Made by a program: the position numbers and the translations under genes. A DNA stretch of 64,000 nucleotides. Source: Sphingopyxis sp. LC81. GTDB lineage: Bacteria; Pseudomonadota; Alphaproteobacteria; Sphingomonadales; Sphingomonadaceae. The DNA is taken from positions 62,001-126,000 of the forward strand of contig NZ_JNFD01000014.1 of assembly GCF_000756375.1 (NCBI RefSeq), in the 5' to 3' direction. Below are positions 34,786-43,752 of this stretch, in pieces. How positions within the stretch are numbered: the stretch's first letter is position 1; each line of letters begins with the position of its first letter. Below the pieces are notes generated by a model, which saw only the letters and a program-made list of their open reading frames with translations, did not search any database and was not told the DNA's origin.

Positions 34786-36774
34786 TCAGATATTGATGCT
34801 TGTCGGGATCAAACTCGGCTGCAGATAGGGATAAGGCTGCATCCGTTCGCTGTTGCGCTGGACGATCTCGGCCTCGACGCCCTGCAATGCCGCCTGGAAC
34901 CACGCAAGCGGGCCTTCGGCCCCCGTCACGCGCGGGTCCTGAAACCACAAGGGATAGGGAAAGGCGTTGCTGCGATAGTCGCCGAGCGGGCGGTAATGCA
35001 CCGATCCCAGCAGTTCGAGCACGTTCAATTGTTCGAGCGCGAGCGCCATCGGCGGCATCATCGCGAGCCAGCCCGCCTTGTCATGCCCGCGCTGTCCGTT
35101 CGGCGCCGCCTGCCAGCCCGCGCCGGTAACTGCCGGTGCGAACGCCATGATGTCCTTTTGCGGGAAGTTGACCGCGGCATGCTGCGCGCTCGCGGTGAAC
35201 ATCACCATCGTGCAGATTTCGGCGAGCTGCGCGCGCGTCGTCACCGGGCCGAAGCCCTTGATCTTCGCTTCGCCCGCAAGGCATGCCGCCCACGCGCTAA
35301 GCTCTGTATCGGCGACGACATCGGCGTCGTGCGCATAATAAAGGTCGACATACTGCCGCGCCCATTCGTGGATCGCGTCCCACACGAGCAGCGCATCGTC
35401 GCGGTACGGATATTCGGCGAGCGCCGAATCGATCCCGACCCCGCGTGCGGAAAAGTCGGCGTGCGGCATCTTGGCATAGAAATCGAACGCCAGCCGCGCA
35501 TCGACCGCGGCGAGCTGGCTCGACGTGATCGTGCCCGCGAAAATATGGTCGATCGGGCCGCCCGCGGCGATGAGCGAGGTCGCCGCCTGTTCGTTGATGA
35601 ACAAAGTCCCTTCAAAGTGCGGGACGAGGAGCGCCCAGATCGGGTGGATTTCGGCCAAGTGGCGGTGCGTCGCGACAGCGAAGGCCTCGATCACCAGATG
35701 CGTGCGCGCAAGGTGCGCGAACAGCTCATGATAATTGCCGTCGGCGACCTGCACGACGAACTTTGCCATTTCCCAGCCCCAGATCTTGTCGGCGACGGGC
35801 GAGGGGGTGAAGATCGGATAGTCGATCGGATTCTGCCCACACTGGATCGCAACGGGGATCAGCGACGACCCACCCGGCGGCACCGCGAAGAGCGCCATCG
35901 GCTGCCACGCATATTTGGCGAGAGAGCCATAGGTGCCGGGGTCGAGCACTTCGAGCGGCTTGTAGTCGAGCAGGAACAGGCGCCCATCTGCGAGCGCGGC
36001 GTCCAGCGTGTCGCCATTCACCACCGCGCTATATTTTGCGGCGCTCAGCGGGAAATTGGCGGGCAGCGTATCGCCGACCGCGGTGATCAGCATGCAGTTC
36101 GGGCCCTGCACGCGCAGCCGCGCAAACTCGCTGTCGTCCTGGAACATATAGCTGACGCCCGGAACGGGCAGCGTCGCGAAAAGCGCGCGATACGCCTCGA
36201 TACTGCGCGGGGTTTTTCCGCCGAGTCCGTCGGCGTCCTCGACCTTCATCAGCTCTTCGAGCCGGTCCTTATAACCCTGAAGCAGCGCAACATGCGCGTC
36301 GCGCTCGGCGGCGGCGACGGCGTTTTCGACATCGCCGATCATCCGTTCGAAAATATTGCCGCCGGTGTGCACGCCATGTTCGGCAGCGATCTTCGCCGCC
36401 GAGGCCTCGATCGCGTTGCATTCGGCGAGTGCCGCCTCATATTCGGCGCGCGGGCTATCGAGTTCGCCCTTATCGACGCCGCTCAGCTTCACCGTCAGCG
36501 CGTTGCGCACGATGCCCAGCCCGACGCCGATCAGGATCACGAACCACGCGATCGTCGGTTCGTCATTCTTGGGCACATTCGTCGCGAGCGGCACGCCGGG
36601 CAAGGTCGGGACGTCGGTCGTCCATGTATAAACGGCCTGCGTCGCGGTCAGCTGCGCCGCGCGTGCGGCCTGCTCGGCGGGCGTGTCATCCTGCGGCAGC
36701 GTGGGATCGGCCGAGGGCATTGGCGCGGCCGGTGCGGGACTGGATGTGGTCAGCTGCGGCGTCGGATAAGACAT
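34786..36774 (-). CDS. Bacterial lipoxygenase
   Basis: 662 residues. All five iron ligands of lipoxygenases are in place: His354 and His359 (FAHLARTH), His532 and Asn536 (QHAAVNF), and the C-terminal Ile662 (the chain ends LIPTSINI). The RHLAEIHPIWALLVPHF segment is the family signature. The enzyme adds O2 to polyunsaturated fatty acids. There is no N-terminal PLAT domain and no standard signal peptide; instead a Pro/Ala-rich stretch of about 70 residues precedes a single hydrophobic helix (75-95), so it may be a signal-anchored protein facing the periplasm. Transcribed alone; sphingomonads do not usually make the polyunsaturated substrate. Confidence 0.93.
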   Translation of the reverse strand: MSYPTPQLTTSSPAPAAPMPSADPTLPQDDTPAEQAARAAQLTATQAVYTWTTDVPTLPGVPLATNVPKNDEPTIAWFVILIGVGLGIVRNALTVKLSGVDKGELDSPRAEYEAALAECNAIEASAAKIAAEHGVHTGGNIFERMIGDVENAVAAAERDAHVALLQGYKDRLEELMKVEDADGLGGKTPRSIEAYRALFATLPVPGVSYMFQDDSEFARLRVQGPNCMLITAVGDTLPANFPLSAAKYSAVVNGDTLDAALADGRLFLLDYKPLEVLDPGTYGSLAKYAWQPMALFAVPPGGSSLIPVAIQCGQNPIDYPIFTPSPVADKIWGWEMAKFVVQVADGNYHELFAHLARTHLVIEAFAVATHRHLAEIHPIWALLVPHFEGTLFINEQAATSLIAAGGPIDHIFAGTITSSQLAAVDARLAFDFYAKMPHADFSARGVGIDSALAEYPYRDDALLVWDAIHEWARQYVDLYYAHDADVVADTELSAWAACLAGEAKIKGFGPVTTRAQLAEICTMVMFTASAQHAAVNFPQKDIMAFAPAVTGAGWQAAPNGQRGHDKAGWLAMMPPMALALEQLNVLELLGSVHYRPLGDYRSNAFPYPLWFQDPRVTGAEGPLAWFQAALQGVEAEIVQRNSERMQPYPYLQPSLIPTSINI

Positions 36775-36933
36775 GGCGTGGCTCCTTTCGGGCGCGAAAC
36801 AAGTGGCCGGGCTTGTCCATGAACATGGTTAATATTTCGCAAGCCATGCGCCTGCGCGGCGCTGTTAGGTAAGTGATAAGACAAGCTTTCATTCCTTAAC
36901 CCCTGCTTTACTCGCGCTTGCTATCCCGCCGTT

Positions 36934-38079
36934 ATGACGGGGGTCTATCACTGGCTGCGCAGGCGTTTTTTTCCGCCGATTCCGGACGCGATTCGGGACG
37001 ACGTCGCCTTGCTGCGCGCCAATCGCGTCGAAACGCTGACCCCGATGCTTTTCCTGATGCTGGCGGCGACGACGCCTACCGCCATCTATGCCGGGGTGCA
37101 GACGGTCCACCCGATCGTCCGCATCGGTTTCCCGATCACGCTCGCGCTCATCGGCGTGCTCGGCTTCGTCTTCCTGATGCACAATCGCGGCCGGCGGATG
37201 AGCCTGCGCCGCGCACGGCGGATGATCAAAGAATCGATGTGGCTGTCGGGGACGACGGGCGCGATGTGCAGCGCCTGGACGGTGATCAACTGGCTCGCCG
37301 CGCCGCCGTCGACGCACAGCTATTATGCGATGATTATGGCGATGGGCTCGCTCGCGACCGCTTATTGTCTGTCGTCGATCCGCCTCGCGACCTTCATCAA
37401 CCTGATCATCGGGCTGGTGCCGATTTCGTTCCTGATGCTGACGTCTGGCAACCCGCCCGAAATCGCCGCGGGCACCAGCCTCGTCGTCGCGACGATCTTC
37501 CTCTTGCGCATGATCCTGCAACAGCACGACCAGTTGATCGACCTGCTCCAGCTTCAGCATCAGATGCGTGACTTGGCGCACACTGATCCGCTGACCGGCC
37601 TCGCCAACCGCCGCGAATTCGACATGCGGCTCGACGAAGAGATTGCGAAAGGCGACGCGGCCAACCCGTTCGCGATCGCGCTGCTCGACCTCAACGGCTT
37701 CAAACCGATCAACGACCAGCACGGCCATGCGATCGGCGATGGCGTCTTGTGCGAGCTCGCCGAACGCCTGCGCCGCGCGTGCGGCGACCATGCCGTGGTT
37801 GCGCGGCAGGGCGGCGACGAGTTCGCGATCCTCGTGCCCGCCGGGTCGATCCTGCTCAAAACCTCGCTCGCAGACCATGTCCTCGCCGCGCTCGCCGCGC
37901 CCTACCGCATCGGCGGCCGCTCGATCGGCGTCGGTGCGGGCGTCGGCACCGCCAGCTGGCCCGAGCATGGCGACAGCGCGCGCAAATTGCTCGAGGTCGC
38001 CGACCGCGCGCTCTACGCCGCGAAAGCCGCCGACCGCGAGAAGACGTCGTCCGTCGAAAGCATCGGCCGGGTCGCGTAA
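36934..38079 (+). CDS. Membrane-bound diguanylate cyclase (GGDEF)
   Basis: 381 residues. Several transmembrane helices fill the first 200 residues (MASE-like sensor), followed by a GGDEF domain with DPLTGLANRREFD and RQGGDEFA. The active site is intact, but the inhibitory RxxD site five residues before GGDEF is absent (GDHA instead), so product inhibition may be weak. It makes cyclic di-GMP, a possible ligand for the PilZ protein at 6062. Confidence 0.93.
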   Translation: MTGVYHWLRRRFFPPIPDAIRDDVALLRANRVETLTPMLFLMLAATTPTAIYAGVQTVHPIVRIGFPITLALIGVLGFVFLMHNRGRRMSLRRARRMIKESMWLSGTTGAMCSAWTVINWLAAPPSTHSYYAMIMAMGSLATAYCLSSIRLATFINLIIGLVPISFLMLTSGNPPEIAAGTSLVVATIFLLRMILQQHDQLIDLLQLQHQMRDLAHTDPLTGLANRREFDMRLDEEIAKGDAANPFAIALLDLNGFKPINDQHGHAIGDGVLCELAERLRRACGDHAVVARQGGDEFAILVPAGSILLKTSLADHVLAALAAPYRIGGRSIGVGAGVGTASWPEHGDSARKLLEVADRALYAAKAADREKTSSVESIGRVA

Positions 38080-38121
38080 CACTGGCTTGACCGCCGGAAG
38101 GGCGGTGGCCACATCGGACGT

Positions 38122-41016
38122 ATGACCAAATCCTTTGTCCGGCGCGTCTCGACCGCGCTGTCGCCCCTCGTTTTCCTCATCGCCAGCACTGCCCCGGTCT
38201 ATGCCAGAGAAGCGCCCGCAAAGGTTGCGGCACCCGCGGCGGTCAATCCGCAGAGCGAAGCCGCCAAGGCGTGGAATTTCGCGGCGAGCGATGTGCCGGT
38301 CGATCCGAACATCGTCTTCGGCGTGCTGCCCAACGGGATGAAATATGCGCTGCTGAAAAACAGCACGCCCAAGGACAGCGTCGTGCTGCGCATGCGCTTC
38401 GCGGTCGGCAGCTTTGCCGAGGCCGAAGACCAGCGCGGCCTTGCGCATTTCCTCGAACATATGGCGTTCAACGGATCGACCAATGTGCCGGAGGGCGAGA
38501 TGATCAAGCTGCTCGAACGCAAGGGGCTGGCGTTCGGCGCTGATACCAACGCGTCGACCGGCTTTGATGAGACGGTCTACAAGCTCGACCTGCCCAATGC
38601 ATCGGACGATCTGATCGACACCGGGCTGATGCTGATGCGCGAAACGGGGGGCAATCTCACCATCGATCCCGCCGCGGTCGACCGTGAGCGCGGGATCATC
38701 CTGTCCGAACGCCGCGCGCGCGACACCTATCAGCTGCGCAGCCTGATCGACCAGCTCGACTTCCAGATGAAGGGGATGAATGTCGCGACCCGCATCCCGG
38801 TCGGCACCGAGGAGGTGATCAGGACCGCGCCCGCATCGCGGCTGCGTGACCTCTATGACCGTTATTACCGTCCCGAACGCGCAACGCTGGTTATGGTCGG
38901 CGATTTCGACCCTGCGGCGGTCGAGGCGAAGATCAAGGCGCGCTTTGCAGACTGGAAGGGCATCGGTCCCGCCGGCGCCGACCCCGAAATCGGCAATGTC
39001 GACTACAAGCGCGCGGCCGCGGCCGACGATTTCGTCGATCCGGCGATCCAGGATTCGGTGACGATCGCGAGCTTCAAGCCGTGGGTGGACGAGCCCGACA
39101 CCAAGGCGAAACGCGCGCGCAAGCTCGCCGAGAATGTCGGCGAGGCGATCGTCAGCCGCCGGCTCGCCAAGATCGCGCTGAACGAGGATTCGCCGATCCT
39201 GACCGGCTATTTCAGCGATGCCGAGGGCTGGAAGAAATTCGACCAGATCACCGTTGGCGCGGTCGCCAAGGAAGGCGCGTGGAAGGAGGCGCTCGCGCTC
39301 GCCGAACAGGAGCAGCGTCGCGCCGTCGAACATGGCTTCACGCAAACCGAAGTCGACGAACAGCTCGCGAACCGCCGCACCGCGCTCAGGAACGCCGTTG
39401 CCGGAGTGACGACGCGGCGCAGCGAAGGGCTTGCCGACGCGCTGATCCTGGCTGCCGATGGCGATTTCGTCCTTGTCCGGCCCGAAACCTCGCAAGCGCT
39501 GTTCGAGGCCGCGGCGCCGTCGCTGACCGCCGCGGCGGTCACTGCGGCGTTCCAGAAGCGCATGGAAGGGTTCAGCGCCCCCCTCGCGCGCGTCACGGCG
39601 AAGAAGCCGATCGAGGGCGGCGCGGACGCGATCCTTGCCAGCTTGCGTGCCTCGACGCAGGTCACCGTCGCGGCGCCGGTCGAGGCCGCGAATGCCGTCT
39701 TCGCGTACGACAATTTCGGCACCCCCGGAAAAATCGTCAGCGACGAGCGTGTCGACGATCTCGGCATCCGGCGCATCCGCTTTGCCAACAATGTGATGCT
39801 CAACATCAAGACGACCGATTTCCAGAAGGACAAGGTCATGCTGTCGCTGCGCGTCGACGGCGGCAACCTGCTCGCGACGCGCGATGATCCGACCAGGGTG
39901 TCGCTCGCCGGTTCACTGATGTTGGGTGGCCTCGAGGCGCACAGCCTCGACGATCTGCGTTCGATCCTCGCGGGCAAGACGATCAGCCCGGTGTTCGGCA
40001 ACTCCACCGACGCGTTTGGCGGATCGGCGCTGACCTCGCCCGAGGATTTCGCGCTGCAGGCCAAGCTCATGGCGGCGTTCCTGACGCATCCCGGTTACCG
40101 CCCCGACGGGCTTGCGTTGATCCGCCGTGTGCTGCCGCAGCAATATGCCGCGAACGACGCGACCCCGGCGGCGGTGCTCGGCCGCGACGTCGGCGGTATC
40201 CTCGCCAACAATGATCCGCGCTCGCAGACGCCGCCGCTCGAAAAGCTGATGGCGCTCGACTGGGCGCAGCTGAAACCTGTCGTCGCCGACAGCTTTGCGC
40301 ATGGCGCGATCGAGATCGGCGTCGTCGGCGATATCGGCGAACAGTCGGCGATCGATGCGATCGCGGCGACGTTCGGGGCGTTGCCCGAACGCCGCGCCGC
40401 CTCCGACCCGCGCACCGACGCGCGCATCCGTCAATATGCGACCGATCGCAGCGAACGCACGCTGATCCACAAGGGGCCGGCCGAACAGGCCGAGCTGCGC
40501 GTCTATTGGCCGGCGCGCGACGACAGCGACCTCGCCGAGGCGATGCAGCTCACCCTGCTGTCGCGCGCGATGCAGCTGATGCTGACCGAGGAGCTGCGCG
40601 AAAAGCTCGGCGAAAGCTACAGCCCCGCCGCCGCCGCGAGCCTGTCCGACGAATTCCCCGGCTACGGCCATCTCTTCGCCGCGAGCAACGTCGATTACAA
40701 GGATCTCGCGACCACCCGCGCGGCGATCTTCGCAATCGCCAAGGAACTGCGCGACAAGCCCGTCGATCCTGACCTGCTCGACCGCGCGCGGAGGCCGCTC
40801 GTCGAGGCGATGGTGAAATCGCGGCGTGAGAACAGCTATTGGCTGAACTATGTCGCCGAAGCCGCGAGCCACGCCGATCACCTCGACCGCAGCCGCAAGG
40901 GAATCGGCGCGGTCGAGGCGGCGACGCCGGCCGAGTTGCAGGCGCTCGCGAAGCGCTACCTCGTCGACGACAAGGCACTGGTGATCAAGGCGGTGAGCGA
41001 CAAGGCGGGGAAGTAG
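38122..41016 (+). CDS. M16 family zinc metallopeptidase (pitrilysin/insulinase type)
   Basis: 964 residues with a signal peptide (about 1-29). The inverted zinc motif HFLEH (HxxEH) lies near residue 110 and the downstream Glu is in the ILSERRARD helix. Two M16 domain pairs fill the rest. An exported oligopeptidase. Starts 42 bases after the GGDEF gene. Confidence 0.93.
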   Translation: MTKSFVRRVSTALSPLVFLIASTAPVYAREAPAKVAAPAAVNPQSEAAKAWNFAASDVPVDPNIVFGVLPNGMKYALLKNSTPKDSVVLRMRFAVGSFAEAEDQRGLAHFLEHMAFNGSTNVPEGEMIKLLERKGLAFGADTNASTGFDETVYKLDLPNASDDLIDTGLMLMRETGGNLTIDPAAVDRERGIILSERRARDTYQLRSLIDQLDFQMKGMNVATRIPVGTEEVIRTAPASRLRDLYDRYYRPERATLVMVGDFDPAAVEAKIKARFADWKGIGPAGADPEIGNVDYKRAAAADDFVDPAIQDSVTIASFKPWVDEPDTKAKRARKLAENVGEAIVSRRLAKIALNEDSPILTGYFSDAEGWKKFDQITVGAVAKEGAWKEALALAEQEQRRAVEHGFTQTEVDEQLANRRTALRNAVAGVTTRRSEGLADALILAADGDFVLVRPETSQALFEAAAPSLTAAAVTAAFQKRMEGFSAPLARVTAKKPIEGGADAILASLRASTQVTVAAPVEAANAVFAYDNFGTPGKIVSDERVDDLGIRRIRFANNVMLNIKTTDFQKDKVMLSLRVDGGNLLATRDDPTRVSLAGSLMLGGLEAHSLDDLRSILAGKTISPVFGNSTDAFGGSALTSPEDFALQAKLMAAFLTHPGYRPDGLALIRRVLPQQYAANDATPAAVLGRDVGGILANNDPRSQTPPLEKLMALDWAQLKPVVADSFAHGAIEIGVVGDIGEQSAIDAIAATFGALPERRAASDPRTDARIRQYATDRSERTLIHKGPAEQAELRVYWPARDDSDLAEAMQLTLLSRAMQLMLTEELREKLGESYSPAAAASLSDEFPGYGHLFAASNVDYKDLATTRAAIFAIAKELRDKPVDPDLLDRARRPLVEAMVKSRRENSYWLNYVAEAASHADHLDRSRKGIGAVEAATPAELQALAKRYLVDDKALVIKAVSDKAGK

Positions 41017-41032
41017 CTGTGCAGTCCTTAGA

Positions 41033-41120
41033 TCGTCATTGCGAGGAGCCGAAGGCGACGCGGCAATCCAGGAGCGGCGCAAGGTAGCTCTGGATTGCTT
41101 CGCTACGCTCGCAATGACGA
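41033..41120. repeat. Palindromic intergenic repeat (TCGTCATTGCGAG...CTCGCAATGACGA)
   Basis: Outer arms of 13 bases and inner arms (GCAATCCAG/CTGGATTGC) give an 88-base element between converging genes. A dispersed repeat type known from many proteobacteria; it may also stop transcription from both sides. Confidence 0.8.
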
Positions 41121-41129
41121 GCTTAGGGT

Positions 41130-41549
41130 CTAAACCCGCCCCGGCGCACGGGCACGAATGAAATTCTCGAGCGCCACGAACAGCATCTCGCGTGCGTCGC
41201 CGCCGAGCATCTCGGCGGTCAGCCAGTCGAAATGGACGCGGTCGCGGCGCGCGGCGGCGCCGACGATCGCGGCGAGCAGCGCCTCGTCGAAGCTGACGCG
41301 CGGGCAGCAGGGCGGGGCGACGGCAAAGGGATCGGGCCAGACATGGCCGATCGCCTCGACCACCAGCCGATAGCGCCGCGCCGCGAGGATATTGCCCCAG
41401 CGGCGTTCGAGTTCGGGCATCGGGTCGCGTTCGCTGCGACGGCAAAGAATGCAGTAACGAAGGGCCAGGACCGCCTGCGCCGCTTCGACCGGCAAATCGC
41501 ACACCAGCGGCTGCTCGGTCAATTGGCGGATCAGCTCGCTGCTTTGCAT
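41130..41549 (-). CDS. Conserved hypothetical protein, paralogue of the gene at 5019, likely iron-regulated
   Basis: 139 residues with three Cys-containing spots (YCILCRRSE, VCDLP and APPCCPRVSFDEALL). The last block and the flanking helices align with the fpr-linked gene at 5019-5477. Like that gene it has a Fur-like box upstream (41671-41687). The ATG at 41549 was chosen because the longer frame would run through that box. Function unknown; possibly the DUF6628-type sphingomonad family (from memory). Confidence 0.7.
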   Translation of the reverse strand: MQSSELIRQLTEQPLVCDLPVEAAQAVLALRYCILCRRSERDPMPELERRWGNILAARRYRLVVEAIGHVWPDPFAVAPPCCPRVSFDEALLAAIVGAAARRDRVHFDWLTAEMLGGDAREMLFVALENFIRARAPGRV

Positions 41550-42102
41550 GAGGTTCTTCTCTCCCGGCCCGTGCGGTCCGTCCGTTCTCCTTTTCGAAAA
41601 AGATGCCGGCCGCTTTAAGCGCAGCTTTAAGTTGCAGCGGCCGGCAGGAGGGGACTGCCTGACCTTGCTATTGAGAATTATTCGCAAATACAAGCAAAAA
41701 AAGAGGCGCCCGAAAGCGCCCCTGAAAACCGCGGTTTTTGTCCCGTCTCGTCATTCCCGCGTTCGCGGGCACACCGATGTTATAATTCGTTGGAAGTAGT
41801 CATTTGACCACTCATGCCGGTCGGAGCGTTGACAGCAGTCGCTTGACCCTTGCCTTTCTGACCTGCCCGGCAAGTGTTTGAAAACGGATGTCCATAATTG
41901 TGACGGGCAGTTCGCCGAAATGTCCGGGAGCGGAAATGATCCAAAGCGTCCTGTAACGGAGCGGGTTGCTACTGGAGACTTGCCGTACAGCCAGTCATAC
42001 CTCGAACGGATTCTGACAGCAATGCCAGTGAGGCAGTTGGGCCGAACAGGGGGGACCGTTCCTCGGTCCGGTTTGGCACTTTGTTCGCGAGCGGGAGAAT
42101 AC
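41550..42102. other. Gene-free stretch between the core genome and the mer remnant
   Basis: About 550 bases. It contains the Fur-like box for the gene at 41130, a half copy of the GTCATTCCCGCG repeat near 41750-41775, and AT-richer sequence resembling degraded intergenic repeats near 41900-41960. No gene is convincing; the 186-residue minus-strand frame here is out of frame with the Cys-rich gene it overlaps. Confidence 0.5.
41671..41687. promoter_or_regulatory. Fur-like operator
   Basis: TTGAGAATTATTCGCAA matches TTGCGAATCATTTGCAA at 13-14 of 17 positions. It lies about 120 bases upstream of the minus-strand gene starting at 41549. Confidence 0.6.
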
Positions 42103-42378
42103 CTACCTTCTCTCAGTATCCTGCCGATTTGACCGGCATTTCCGGGCAGCGTCAGTGGGGGAGCAACAGGCGGAGGAACCACCGCCGCTCTTGGTTTCTT
42201 GAATCGGGGGGCAGGGCACGTCTGCATAAGAGCAGAAAACGCAGCAGTCTCCCGGCAATGGGCGCAACATGACGCCGCAATGTTTGCAATCATAGAAAAA
42301 CTGACAGGCATTGGTTGGCATTGTTTCAGTCGATGCCTTGCCGCATTTCGGACAAGCGATGGTGGAGGCGGTCTGCAT
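42103..42378 (-). CDS. Cys-rich GDCCVFCSY-type protein of mercury/metal loci
   Basis: 91 residues with CPKC, CKHC and GDCCVFCSYADVPCPP, plus a later CC pair. This small Cys-rich protein recurs next to merT/merP genes on mobile elements and probably binds metal; it has no established activity. The ATG overlaps the merT-like stop (TGATG). Confidence 0.75.
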   Translation of the reverse strand: MQTASTIACPKCGKASTETMPTNACQFFYDCKHCGVMLRPLPGDCCVFCSYADVPCPPIQETKSGGGSSACCSPTDAARKCRSNRQDTERR

Positions 42379-42794
42379 CAGAGGCCGCCCAGTGCACGCT
42401 GCAGCGGCTGTTCAATGAAATCCCACAGCAGAGAGACTGTGACTAGCGTGGACGCAACGAGTAGCGCCGCCAGAGTTGCCTTTGTCGATGCAGAGGCTGT
42501 GCAGTCGGATCTGACAGAACAGGCGCGGTGCCTCCGTATGTAGACGATCCATCCAACCATCACGACAACGAGGGCAAGAGCGGCGAGCGGCCATCTGTAG
42601 GGTACAAAAACAGCCAGGCCGCCTGAACCGATTCCGATGCTGGCCAGCGCAAAAGGCAGCACGCAACAGGCGGACGCAGAAATCAGGGCGGCGAGGCCAC
42701 CTATCGTTCCAGCGGCGGCAACTGTTCCAGCAACGACAACTCGACGTTCCGTTCCGACCGGCCGCGCGGACGAGTGTGTATGGCGTTCAGGCAA
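42378..42794 (-). CDS. merT: MerT-like mercuric ion transporter
   Basis: 138 residues from a TTG that follows AGGAGA at good spacing. Three or four transmembrane helices. The mercury-binding Cys pair sits in the first helix (SASACCVLPFALASIGIG) and a second pair in the next loop (RACSVRSDC). It would carry Hg(II) inward toward a reductase. No merP or merA follows. Confidence 0.8.
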   Translation of the reverse strand: MPERHTHSSARPVGTERRVVVAGTVAAAGTIGGLAALISASACCVLPFALASIGIGSGGLAVFVPYRWPLAALALVVVMVGWIVYIRRHRACSVRSDCTASASTKATLAALLVASTLVTVSLLWDFIEQPLQRALGGL

Positions 42795-42820
42795 GTCTCG
42801 TCTCCTGGTCGATTCGCCCC

Positions 42821-42851
42821 TATGTGCCATCTGTAGTGGCTACAGAAGCAA
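42821..42851 (-). promoter_or_regulatory. MerR-type promoter/operator
   Basis: Between merR and merT, a perfect CTGTAG-TGG-CTACAG dyad (42831-42845) lies directly after a TTGCTT -35 element (minus strand, 42851-42846). A -10-like CACATA/ACATAG sits 19-20 bases downstream. A dyad in an over-long spacer is the hallmark of promoters activated by DNA unwinding by MerR proteins. Confidence 0.75.
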
Positions 42852-42862
42852 GAGGTTTGACC

Positions 42863-43276
42863 ATGGCGGGTCTGATGATAGGCGAACTTGCTCGCCGTAC
42901 AGGCGTTCATATCGAGACCATCCGTTATTTCGAAAAGGTCGGGATGCTTCTCAAGCCTGATCGAACCGGCGGCGGGCGCAGGGTCTATGCAGAGTCGCAC
43001 GTTCGCGCACTCAACTTCATCAAGCGGGCACGAGAGCTTGGGTTTTCTCCTGACGAAGTTCGCGCCATCCTCTCCCTCGGCGGCCCGCAAGCAGCTTGCT
43101 GCGATGAGGTCCGACAGATCGCAATTCATCATCTGGATCAGGTCCGACGTAAGATGCTGGCCTTGGCGCGGATTGAGAGCCTGCTTACGTCAACCGTAGA
43201 GCATTGCTCGGGCGACCATGTGCCGGACTGCCCGATCATCGAAATGATGGAAAGCGCCGCACCCCAACGCGCCTGA
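42863..43276 (+). CDS. merR: MerR family regulator, Hg(II)-type
   Basis: 137 residues: MIGELARRTGVHIETIRYFEKVGML winged helix, then a dimerisation helix and three metal-site Cys: CC before DEVRQ (about residue 76) and C-x7-C in HCSGDHVPDCPII. The mercury sensor MerR has Cys in the same places, with one residue more between the last two. Divergent from merT across the shared operator. Confidence 0.88.
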   Translation: MAGLMIGELARRTGVHIETIRYFEKVGMLLKPDRTGGGRRVYAESHVRALNFIKRARELGFSPDEVRAILSLGGPQAACCDEVRQIAIHHLDQVRRKMLALARIESLLTSTVEHCSGDHVPDCPIIEMMESAAPQRA

Positions 43277-43752
43277 TCATGTCGGATCGTTTCGGGTTGG
43301 CTCGCCAAGTGGCTCTCGACGCTACCGATGCTGCCATGCCGGTTCTTCGCATTCAAGCGATTTCGGATCACTCCAACGCACCGGTGATCCGACAACGCAG
43401 TCTCGTGGGGATACGCCGCGAGTATGGGTTCAACTCGGCACACCTTCTTTCCGAGTCGGCGATATTCACATTGATCACCCTAAAAATGCCGCTTGGTGCA
43501 TCTCGTCAATAGCTGTTCACGTGGGGTTTCCGCGTCATCCTATAGCGCGACTTCGGTCTGGATTGTCGCATACTCGACCTCGAACGTGCGCGCGAGCATC
43601 TAAGCGTCGGCGGCGCGACTCGGCCGGTGGGTTGAGGGGGCAGCCCGGAGGTGCGGTCGAAATCCACTCCAAGGCATTGCATAATAAATAGTTGCAAATG
43701 CGTCGCAATACTATATGGCGCGGCCAACGACCGTTGGGGGAGCACCATTTCA
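43277..43752. other. Gene-poor stretch before the TonB receptor
   Basis: About 475 bases. A 77-codon frame (43279-43512) starts just after merR but shows no family features. On the minus strand, 43504-43601 reads as a short coding-like tail (TFEVEYATIQTEVAL) broken by a stop, which may be a gene relic. The right end holds a Fur-like box (43692-43708). Confidence 0.4.
43692..43708. promoter_or_regulatory. Fur-like operator of the first TonB receptor operon
   Basis: TTGC-AAATGCGTC-GCAA, 45 bases upstream of the receptor start. Confidence 0.6.

Noticed and set aside
36889..39495. An 868-codon open frame on the minus strand opposite the diguanylate cyclase and M16 protease
   Set aside because: High-GC third-position bias keeps antisense frames open; the plus-strand genes have intact catalytic motifs, while the antisense product is Arg/Ala/Asp-rich with no recognisable domain.
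43138..43443. A minus-strand frame with a short resemblance to a transposase tail
   Set aside because: It overlaps merR antisense and has no DDE or helix-turn-helix motif.
43279..43512. A 77-codon frame directly after merR
   Set aside because: Position suggests co-transcription, but composition and sequence show no protein family; kept only as a note in the gene-poor stretch.
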